Source: Xylocopa sonorina (lineage: Eukaryota; Arthropoda; Insecta; Hymenoptera; Apidae). Taken from it: DNA of 64,000 nucleotides. A program made the translations under genes and the position numbers. The stretch is taken from NCBI RefSeq assembly GCF_050948175.1, contig NC_135203.1, positions 3,162,001-3,226,000 of the forward strand. The letters run 5' to 3'. Below the pieces are notes generated by a model that saw only the letters and a program-made list of their open reading frames with translations, did not search any database and was not told where the DNA came from. This document shows positions 51,208-61,002 of this stretch, piece after piece. The first letter of the stretch is position 1. Each line of letters begins with the position of its first letter.

Positions 51208-52543
51208 TTTTATTTTAAACTCCTGTAAGGATGAACTTTAAATTAGCCATAAATACTATCAACCAGCTTTCAAACTGATACATTTTCAATTTATATAGTA
51301 AAAGTAATGGTAAATAACTTGTTACCTTTATTAACCAGATTATTAACAATATCTTCTGAGTAGGTTACTTATAACTCCAATGACTTTTAAACATTCAATA
51401 TCATAAGTATCAAATATTTATTCCCTTAATATTAAACTATAAATTTCATATTAATTACTTTGAGTTTGTAATTACATGTTTCGACCACTTTAGTTATCTG
51501 AAATGTTTACAATTAAAACCGTGTCTACATACACAATCTCTGTACGTAATTAAGGTTGCATAGAAAAAATATAACATAGATCTAGCAGCCAAAACATTTG
51601 GTCAACTTTATTGATTCAGTATTAAAGATCAAATTGATTAATGTGAAATTGATTTAAAAAACTCATTATCCACATAACTCTTATATTCATAGTTATAATT
51701 ATAAAGTATAAAAGACACAACAGGCCCTTTATTTTTTAAAACTTGGTATGCTCCTATTTGTAAAACACAAGAACCCATATATTGTTAAATCTATGTTTTG
51801 TGTATTGTTCAGGATCACATATTGCTAAATGTATATATGTTTCAATAGTTTTACCGTAATTTATTGTATATTTTAGTAGTTTTATTGTAATTTATTTTAT
51901 ATTTCCCGCTTTAGAGGTAAGAGAGAAAAAGATGCTATAAGAAAGAGTGAGACGGATGATGCTGACCCTCCTCTGAAACCCCTGGCGCCATCTCTGTGAA
52001 AGGTGCTCAAACTGGTCGCACATAATTATCGACAGCGAAGTAAACAACTCAAAACTACTAGCGCCATCTCGTGGAGGAGTACTGAAACTGGTCGGGAGTT
52101 AGTTTCAGTACTTTTAATAGTTTACTTCGCTGTCGATAATTATATGCGACCAGTTTGAGCACTTTTCACAGAGATGGCACCAGGGCTTTCAGAAGAGGGT
52201 CAGCATCATCTGTCTCACTCTTTCTTATAACATCTTTTTCTCTCTTACCTCTAAAGCGGGAAATATAGATGGCTATGGAAATGATGTCACGCGGCGCAAG
52301 TAACATCACAGTGCTCTTACTATGACAAAGTTGTGTTTTCGGGCCAGTATTTAAATAATAAAACATTTGTAAGAGGCCAATAGTTTGGCTGCATAATAAT
52401 TTTTGGTTAATACAGATTATTTTCAAGTACAAAAGCGATACAAAAATGTAACAACATATACTTTCTTATTGTTTTGATACACAAACGAAAATATAATTAA
52501 ATTCTTTATCAGTTACACAAAAACATGTTAAATAAAACGTAAT
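51208..52543. other. Spacer between THUMPD1 start and CTF18 stop
   Basis: AT-rich. It holds the foldback element at 51898-52267; no other gene was recognised. The region next to 51207 should contain the THUMPD1 promoter, and that next to 52543 the CTF18 3' UTR. Confidence 0.5.
51898..52267. mobile_element. Foldback MITE, 148-bp arms at about 95% identity
   Basis: Arms 51898-52045 and 52120-52267 are reverse complements with about seven differences over 148 bp. Outer ends read TATATTTCCCGCTTTAGAGG and the inverse. The 74-bp centre holds a GCGCCATCTCGTGG motif and a smaller palindrome, TACTGAAACT...AGTTTCAGTA. Near-identity of the arms suggests recent insertion or arm conversion. It has higher GC than its surroundings and no reading frame for a transposase. 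Confidence 0.88.
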
Positions 52544-55500
52544 TTATAGAAGGTGTTCTATTATGACCTTCCGACGGACAGCGTTACTGAAACCTTCTTT
52601 ATATTTATACCAAGCGCCATTTTTTCTCAAGGATTTCCGTGAACTTTCTTTATCTAACATTTGCTGCTTATCTTGTTTGACTGTAATTATTCTTCCAAAG
52701 AAATCCTTATATGTCTGCAATATTTTAACTTTTCTGTGTAATATAAGTTTTAAACAGGATTAAGATACAAGACAATTGCACTTACGATTTCTTTGGTTTC
52801 TGCTTCAAGTTTTTTAAACGTTTCTGTAGCTCTTGATGTGCTAGATATATTATTTTGTATTTTAGCACTGATCTCTGGTACTGCTGTTTTTTCTTTCGCA
52901 GTATTTTCATTTTCTTTATTTCTGTTTTGAGCAGCATTTGTTGTACGTGTAATGAAATTTGTGGCTATTCGTAGTCGTTCCGTTTCCAATTCCTGAACAA
53001 TTATTTGTTTCACTGCATGTTGGAGTGTTCGACGATATTTACAATCAGGAAAAATACCTATTCTCAATATATCACTGGAAAAAATACAGTAACGTAAATA
53101 ATAGTAAAATGCATATACACGTATGTTATTATTTGAAAATTTAGAGTATGGTTTCGTAATTTACGGATCTAGTTTATAATCAAAAGTTCCATCAAGATTC
53201 TTCTCTTGAGTAAAAGTGAGACCAAAATCAATCAGGATGTTAACTAATCGATTAATGTTTTCCTTCTCTTTAGTTGAATGTAAATGTCCAGATACTGTCC
53301 GTAAACGTGGATTCAACAAATCCGGAAGAAAGGGAGCATAATCAACTGCTAAGGCTGTACTATCACGGCCACTACTTTTTTTAATAGTTGTTAAAATTCC
53401 TACACTATTTGCATGTTTCTGATTAACCTACATAAGATATACAAATTTTTAAATATATTTGTCCGATTGTAAATCACATCACAATTTGTACTTTTATCAG
53501 CTATTATTCTTACTTCATATAAAATAGACGGGTAAGATAATTTAACATTTCTTGTCCGAGCAAAATATAAATGCCATGTTACAAACGCGTAATTTATGTA
53601 AGGCATAATTGACCAAATTTGAGAGCTTGCAATTGCAGTTAAAATCTCGTCAAAAAATTCAAACCATTCTAAACAAACTGTCACGTAATTCAATTTGTCA
53701 TCACAAATTTCTGGATAATTATGGAATATGCCTAAAGCCAATTTTTCTGGCTCTCCTAAAATGAACAATAAATATTGTTAACATTTTTATAAAATAAAAT
53801 AAAATTTGTATTATTGATATTATTTCAAACGATTTACCGTTTCGAACGGTTTTCAATACAAGTTGAACTCTTTCTGAAATGGGAAGTATTCCATTTCTAT
53901 TCATGGGTAATGTTAGTAATTGCTTCCATGAATCAAACAAGTTTTTCCTGCTATCTTTTAATGCAGAGGATAAATTGTCCTTTGAACTAATGCCACCCAT
54001 ATATTGTAATGTTCCCAAACACGATCTAATATCACAACCAGACATTTCCACTAATCTCAAAAGTGCATCAGGATTTACTTTAAGATTTTCTTTTTTTGCT
54101 ATTTCCATTAACCTGTCCATTAGTCCTGCAGAATTTATTTCTGGTATTGATATAATGAGTGCAACCGCTCTAAGAGCTCTGTAAATATAAAATGAATTCG
54201 ATCTTTATCCACAAGAGCATGAATCATGTACGTGTAGGTGAAATGAAAAATTTACCTTAAGGAAGGAGTATATGGTTCATTGCAGATGCATATTATAGGG
54301 CGATGACAAGTATTTGATTGCTTGTCGGGTTTCATTTTATCTTTTTTTTGTTTCGAAATTAATTTACCTTGTACAAATTTTAGAAGTAATTCAATAGATG
54401 TGGCAGGAGCACCATCAATTTCATCTAAAACCAGACAATTTGGACGAGGATCATTTCCAATTACAGCTTTCATTTGCGTTGATGCAAGGAGGAATTGTCT
54501 ATATTTAATAGTATATAATTAAGCATATTTGCAACATCTGTAAAGTATTAATTTCAACTACAAGTTATTACATTACCTAAAACCATCTGGTGTTCTGTCA
54601 TCACTTGCATTAATGTCTATAACATTATAGCCAGCATGTCTCGCTACTAAATGTGCTAATGTAGTTTTTCCTAATCCAGGTGGTCCACTAAGTAGCACAA
54701 TCTTTTGAATTGGGTAACCTTTACTATCTACTTCCTCAACTGTATTTTCGTCCATAAATTTTTTATTCCGAAATATAAAATTTTGTCTTTTATTCTTGTA
54801 CTGAACATAATTTCGGTTAAATACTACTTTATCCCAAAGTTTTATCCAATGTAGTAATTGTTTGTTCACGCTTTCATCTGAAAGTAGATCTCTGTAGGAT
54901 TTAGGTCTGTATTTATCAACCCATAATTCAGTATCATCAACAGTTTTTGTGATAGAAAGATTGGAAGTTTCATAACTAGCACGTTTAACATTCTCCACTA
55001 TCTATAAAATAATTAAATAATTGTACAATATTCTTGTAAAAAAGCCAGGGTAATTACTACAAATAAAGAATAATGCAGATATTTCAACTGCTTACTATTT
55101 CTTCAGCTTTAGCTTTAAGCTCACTATATGGTGCTGACAATAAATTAGAAATCACACGTGTACTTGTTTGTATTCTGTTTTGCGTGTTGTCTCTTACTCT
55201 TAGATATATACGTTGAGCATCGCATGGTCTAGTTACGGCTACAAAATTCCAACAAGGGACTCGCAATGATATAGTATCTTTCTTTCTAAATAAAAACTAT
55301 AAGAAATTAATACATATGTTGTGTTATTTTGCACTATAACATTGAGCACATTTGTTTCTAGCTTACTCTTCAACATATTTCCTCTTAACAAAACCTCCTC
55401 TAGTGTATTCATGGAACTTTTCTCTAGCATCTAATATTGCTTTAATCACTTTTTCAGGTTCATCCCATCGTGGTCTCTTTTCTCTTGGTTCCAGAATATC

Positions 55501-56135
55501 AGCTATAAATTTAATGTATATATAGTTCCAGAATATCAATTATAAGTTTATACAAAACACATACCAAAACTATTTGTGTCTAATATGTCTGAAATATCAC
55601 CAAATAGTTCATCATAATTCCTCTTTTTTGTGATGTCTGTCTCAGAGTTCCCACTGCATTCAGTAGCTTTACTAGTGCTCGGGCTACATAATTCATTATG
55701 TCTACTAGATGTAGGAGTATTTAATTCCTTATATAAGTTAGATTTATAAGCATTTAAATCATCTGTTTCTTTTGCCTTTTCTTGCAAATTCCTAACATTC
55801 TGGGATCCCAATTTTTTTTTATTTTCAAGATCTGACACAAGAGAAATTTACATCTACTTTACAAATTGAAATTGGTCTCAGATTTATTAATTTGAATGAT
55901 TTCTCTCGTAATTATATTGATAGAATTACATTATACAAAAGCAAAAATTACGCAAAGCTTTTTATTTCTGATGAATTACTTTTGTCAATATTTTATGACC
56001 ACCTACATGTTACATTTAGAAAGAGAATTGTGACAAGGTTATAGTTGGTATACCTTCGATTTCTTTTAAAAGTTCATATTCATCTTGATGAACTAAATCA
56101 AATTCTTCGTCCGGATCAGGAAATTCAGAATCCAT
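52544..56135 (-). CDS. Ctf18: CTF18, large subunit of the alternative RFC clamp loader
   Basis: AAA+ ATPase that, with RFC2-5, DCC1 and CTF8, loads PCNA for sister-chromatid cohesion, leading-strand synthesis and the replication checkpoint. Eleven exons (minus): 56054-56135, 55565-55831, 55367-55502, 55096-55285, 54577-55001, 54256-54498, 53838-54178, 53514-53755, 53165-53427, 52786-53074, 52544-52714; 882 residues, phases all agree. WVDKYRPKSYRDLLSDE (about 252-268) is the RFC box start. Walker A GPPGLGKTT lies at 331-339, INASDDRT follows, and Walker B LVLDEIDG is at 388-395. CNEPYTPSLR is the sensor-type motif, and GCDIRSCLGTLQ belongs to the lid. The C-terminus has TYKDFFGRII and WYKYKEGFSNAVRR, the tail that binds CTF8-DCC1. 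An acidic N-terminus MDSEFPDPDEEFD is typical. Length is close to the family's about 900-1000. Confidence 0.97.
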
Positions 56136-58236
56136 AGTTAAAATTTATGTTTAAACATTCGCTATTATATTTTAATATAGTTATTCTAAAGCTATTATTT
56201 CTATTCGTTTCCACCAAACTTAATTCTTGTTGTATATTTTTGTACCATCTGTTATATTTTCCCGCGTACTTTTTTTGCGGCCACTTTAAATTATATTACA
56301 CGTAGCAGCAGATAAATACAACGTTGCAGTAAGCAAATATAAAAAATGTTGGTACATGTTACAGAATATATTTACATTTGATCAATATGTAAATTATCGA
56401 TGAAAATAGTTCAGCTTTCCTATAGTAGAAGATATTAATCAGTGCAAGAAACGCGATTAAAATAGTTTTTATAGGCTTTTAAGTTCTCTTATATTATGTG
56501 CAATATTTTTCCATCAAGCATGTGCTCCGCATATAAAATGACGAGGAGTTGTTTCATAGATACTGCTTTGAATAACAAAGACCATTTCTGGTATGCAGGA
56601 CGGATTCCACTATACGCCAATACCATTGGAATTTTCCGCAAATCTATTAGTGATAATCATCATTATATAAATAAATACATAAGCTAAAATAATCATTATG
56701 TTTGAGTCTAACAAAAGTTAAAGTCGAAGATGGCAAAAACATAATGAACTTTCTTTTTTAATATGTAATTGTAATACGAAAAATACATACAAGTACGAGG
56801 AAGATTTTTACTTATTTGCAGAAAGAATTCTACTATTTTTGTTATACTTCAAGTATACAATATATTTTTACTACCTCGGCAGATGTGTGTTCAGTGCTGC
56901 TGAATATATTTTCGGCGCGCGTTGGCACGCGTCAATACGTGCCGTGGCGTTATACAGACAACAACGTGGGGTTGGCCTTTATCTTTTTCACCTCGTTTAG
57001 AAATAATACCATACATAAGTACATAGAAATAGTTAGTGTTTCGAATTTGTAGATTATAAATGTTCAGTGAATCATTAAAATCGAAGCATATTAGTGTTAC
57101 ATAACGTTTAAATTTTGTCGAGTCATAAGTTTGTAACTATACATTTAAGTAAATACTATCTACGAACAATTGTGCCCAAACGAAGAGTTGAACGAAAGGT
57201 TACAAAAGGATAACATCGACATTAACTGGAATTTCGTGGAATGCAAATGAATATCTTTACATCGCATGGAATGACCAACCCCTCCGATTAAGACAATCAG
57301 CCACTGTGAATCCGGTTTCATGAAAGTTACGATCAATAACGCTCTGTTTGGATCTCCTAAGCAACCCTATTGCTTAATAGAACCTGTAAACGCAGTGAAG
57401 TGTCACGTGTTTTTTCGAGAAGTGAAAATTGAAATGATAATCAATTTCGAAGTGTTACTTTCACGTAGGTTCCAACTGTTGGAAACGTTCGAGTGTCGTG
57501 ATAGCTTAAGAAAATGTACGAGAATTCTTTTAGTCTAACTATCAACTGTAAGTGTACAGACATTTAAAATCACGTGTTACATATTTATTTGCATATTGAA
57601 AAATTATACGTCCAAACTTATTGACTAAAAGTTTATCAAGCGATTGTCCGGAATTTTTCTTGCAGCATAACTTGTAAAACATGAATCTATTGACTTCGTT
57701 AATATATATAATCGTTATATTTACTTCTAGAAATCCGAGCACATCGAAAACACTAGTTTGTACAATCCATTGTTTTAGCGTTTGTTTTCCCATCTCTGGG
57801 AACTTTTTATTAATATACACGGCGTTTCTTTGTGCCGTCGTGCCAGATAAGAACGCATAAGCACAGTTTTTTTTACCACAACAAGTGCTTTGATAATTTC
57901 GTTTCCTCGTTTCATATTGATATCGGGCTAAGTCAATACGTTAATGTTCATTTCATTAGAGAGACATTTTGTTCTATGCACTAGATCTAATTAAATCGCA
58001 CAGAGCTTTGTAAAATAGATTTATCACATAGTATTTACAAATTTAAATGCGCACACCGACTTTATTTCTTCATATTAATAGGTGTTTCATCGAGCATTAT
58101 CAGTATAGTCCAGATAGGTATTATCAGTGTAGTCCAAGTGAGTCGGGACAATATCCATGTGAATCTGCCGCAAAGGACGTGTTTAGTTGTTTCAAACCTA
58201 AAGACAGGTGTGCGTTTTCCACTGATCAAATAAAAT
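56136..58236. other. Divergent spacer upstream of CTF18 and the 158-aa gene
   Basis: AT-rich with a GC-richer, CpG-containing patch at about 56915-56985 (for example GCGCGCGTTGGCACGCGTC) that could be a promoter. Short frames of 60-92 codons on both strands have no family features. At 58095-58140 two near copies of a 27-bp unit (TATTATCAGT(A/G)TAGTCCA) lie in the leader of the next gene. Confidence 0.45.
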
Positions 58237-59231
58237 ATGTCGAAAGAAACGGTCGGTTGCATCGGGAAGTGTACATCTGGCTTGACTGCCCATGAATTGG
58301 ATCAGATTACCGATAATGTAGTAAAGACTCTGGCCCATAAAAAGGGTAGAATAATTTTTAAAAACTTTATAGAACAACGCGACATGAGGGATAACATCAA
58401 GTGCTTGGAACTGTACGAAAAGTGTTCAGCGATTATTGAAGAGAAGACAAAATCATCGTAAGTGAACTTTTTAGGATATTGTTTCTTATAACCTTTGATT
58501 ATGTAACATTATACTTTATTCCGTAATCATCTTCGATACTCCGAGGACAATCTTGAACAGTATAATACCTAAAGCTTTCCTTCAAGCATGACCGAGTACC
58601 ATGCTATCTAGAGATGCTTTAACGAATATCTCAGATAATGAATATACGAATATGTATGTTCAGAATACATTAAAAAATATTTCTTCATTTTTGGGGAAAC
58701 GCGAGATTGTAGAATAATAGAAATAGTAAAACTACAACATAAAGAATGATATGAAGTGTACAGATAATAATATATAACACATGAGACTAATTGTAAGAGT
58801 TACTTATTTCTTGAGTGAAATCTTTTTAGGCGGTAATCATTGTTTAGATAAGTTTTAAAAGAAAGAAAGATAGTGCGAGGAGGCGGGAAGGCGTGGTGGT
58901 GGTTATCATTTCACGTGGTTATCAACTTTTATTAGTAAAACAATAATTAATGTGGATGAAAAATCCTGTTTTCAGGCGATCAGGAAAGGAGTTTGAATCT
59001 TTAATCGAGGAGACCGGAAATGTGAAAGAGATGATCGTATTTCTCGACGGTGTACCATCAATAGACGCAGAAATTCTTAACGGCTTCAATGAAGCGTTGA
59101 AGAATCCGTCATGGATATCTTTACTAGATCTACTAGAGAAAACCAAAGTTCTTTGCAGCAATCATTTGAGTGACGTTCATAAAAGCTTCAAAGAGTATGC
59201 GTCGGAACCGTGTCCATTGAAAAATAAATGA
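58237..59231 (+). CDS. Uncharacterised two-exon protein, possibly RGS-like
   Basis: Exons 58237-58457 and 58976-59231 join in phase (TC + G) to give 158 residues, start context AAAATATGTCG. I do not recognise an orthologue. The N-terminal part contains two cysteines in GCIGKC, then KTLAHKKGRIIFKNFIEQRD followed by NIKCLELYEKCSAII. This resembles the 'GR..F..FL..(E/Q)...NI.F...(C/Y)..C' pattern that opens RGS domains, and PSIDAEILNGFNEALKNPS could match their middle helices. The protein is all-helical in appearance and lacks signal peptide or membrane segments. No catalytic motif. The family link is a suggestion from pattern only; a helical protein of another kind is equally possible. The overlapping 82-codon frame from 58047 is taken as leader sequence. 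Confidence 0.65.
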
Positions 59232-59595
59232 TTAAAAAGTATATTTTTTTTTATAAATGTAAAAAAATATGTAAATGGTAAAATCATCCTTAATTTATCA
59301 AATGAATCATAATACAAATCTATGAAAGAGAAAGAGTGTTAAACACGTTCTAAAGTATTGTCGTAAATCTACGACGACCAATAATATACATTTTTTGTAC
59401 AGTTTTATCTATTAATGTTATTACATCATTGTACTGTACTTATTTAAATTATGTGATTTAAATAAAATAATAATTTTAATAAGATAATTATTATTTTGAA
59501 TATGCACATAATTGTAAGTGCAGCAATATTCAAGATCTTTTACTTTTGCATCGACATTCATCTAGTTGACATTTTTCGAATGTCAGAAGTATGAA
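59232..59595. other. Spacer between two small + strand genes
   Basis: AT-rich, with 3' UTR and AATAAA-like signals of the upstream gene (for example near 59459). A possible acceptor TTCATCTAG ends at 59565, so the next gene may have an upstream exon here. Confidence 0.45.
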
Positions 59596-60533
59596 ATGTA
59601 TAAAAAATATGTGGGAAATTCTCGTGCACAAAAATTTATTCCCGTGGAAGATTATATTGTGAAGATAACGAATATTCGCGATACTGTGAAATCTTTGGAG
59701 GAAAGTCTAATAATTTCACGAAACTTGGAGACGGAACGATGGTTACGATACTCGAATTTAAAAACAAGAAACAATGTTATGATGCACGATCTGAAGAAAG
59801 CCAATAAACGCAACAAAAATATGCTTAGTATGCGGATGGAACATTTAAAAAGTTAAAGAATGAAGCAAATAATGTAATCATGGCTATGATGTTATATTTA
59901 TAGATTTATTTCGACAAAGCGTAACGGACATTCGCTTTGGAAACGATATTACGCTACCGGAACCCTTAAAGACGGAGGTGCAAAGAACTTGGCATCAGAA
60001 GTAGCATCATTTCTTATTTGCATTACCAAAAAATAATCAGAACTAATTAAAGGAAAATTAGCATTAAATAATTATTTATTAGGTATGATGATTTGTTAAT
60101 GCAAAATGGACAATTAAAACGAGAACTTGATACTGCAAAATCTCTTCTTAAAGAAAAGACAAGAGAGGTAGCGTTGTCTGACTTTAATAAAGTTAAATAG
60201 ATATTAAAAATTGTAGAAACTGTCTTTTAGATCGGTAGTCTTCAACAAAAGCTATTAACAATTGGTGATACACTCGTCGAACGAAACGAGGCGGTGGAAA
60301 ATATTTGTAAAAAATATTTATCATTGAAGAAACGGAAGGATAAACAAGAAATGATGTTACGCAGTTCTATTGAAACGTTACAGGTTAAAAAAAAAATAGT
60401 AGAATGAGAAAAAATCATTCAACGAATATGATATGTTCGTAAATATCAGATCATTATATTTTAGGAAACACTGAAACAGTTAAATAAAAAACTTGTAAAG
60501 CAAAAATCTATAATGAAAGTGCGGGAAATGTAA
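59596..60533 (+). CDS. Uncharacterised coiled-coil protein
   Basis: Five exons (59596-59827, 59904-60000, 60083-60167, 60231-60383, 60465-60533) join in consistent phase to give 211 residues. The sequence is rich in Lys, Glu, Leu and Gln with heptad spacing over most of its length, e.g. IRDTVKSLEESLIISRNLE, LMQNGQLKRELDTAKSLLKE, LKQLNKKLVKQKS. One less biased insert, VTDIRFGNDITLPEPL, breaks the coiled coil. A long dimeric rod, perhaps centrosomal or cytoskeletal, is a guess; I recognise no family. The first ATG in the frame (59596) is used, but an upstream exon joined at 59566 would be in frame. The last codon is followed by TAA inside a strong donor (AAAT/GTAAGT at 60529/60530). Splicing to an exon near 60587 would replace the end with about six residues. 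Confidence 0.7.
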
Positions 60534-60726
60534 GTAAAAAGGCAAAGAAAAGATTTCTAAAACCATACAATTGCACAGTTCTAGCTGGTTAAGAAGAAGA
60601 TAAGGTCGTGTTCATCAGCACAAGGGGCAATGTTTAAGGATATTGGAATTATGCAACTAAAGGTAATAACCGGATAAAAGAGTCACATTAAATCGGGTTA
60701 GCAGCGATCGATGACTAGTGCTTCAC

Positions 60727-60755
60727 TATAAAACCAGCGACTCTGTTCAGACTAG
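60727..60755 (+). promoter_or_regulatory. TATA-box core promoter of the acyltransferase gene
   Basis: TATAAAA at 60727-60733 is followed by an initiator-like TTCAGAC at 60746-60752, in a relatively balanced-composition patch. A likely noncoding first exon then runs to 60818 (donor ATCAT/GTAAGT) and resumes at 60896 after TTTTCATAG, reaching the ATG at 61003. A TATA promoter suggests regulated, perhaps tissue-specific expression. Confidence 0.5.
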
Positions 60756-61002
60756 TCTTACTTGGTGCTGACCAGCACTGAAAGAACTCTGGATTATTTG
60801 ATTGCTATAAGTTATCATGTAAGTCATTTTTCTCTAACTGATTAATAGATATCACGACAAGTTGATCTTTAATAATACCTTTTTAGTTTTCATAGGTGTG
60901 ACAAATTCGTGTGTTTAAAAACGAAACGGTAACAGAATCTAGTCGACGTTTCTTGCCTATGAATCGGGTCTATTCAACAAGTGTAAAGTTGAATAAAATA
61001 TC

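Noticed and set aside
58047..58295. 82-codon frame overlapping the start of the 158-aa gene
   Set aside because: Different frame from the well-supported two-exon model, contains a short duplicated unit, and is better explained as leader sequence.
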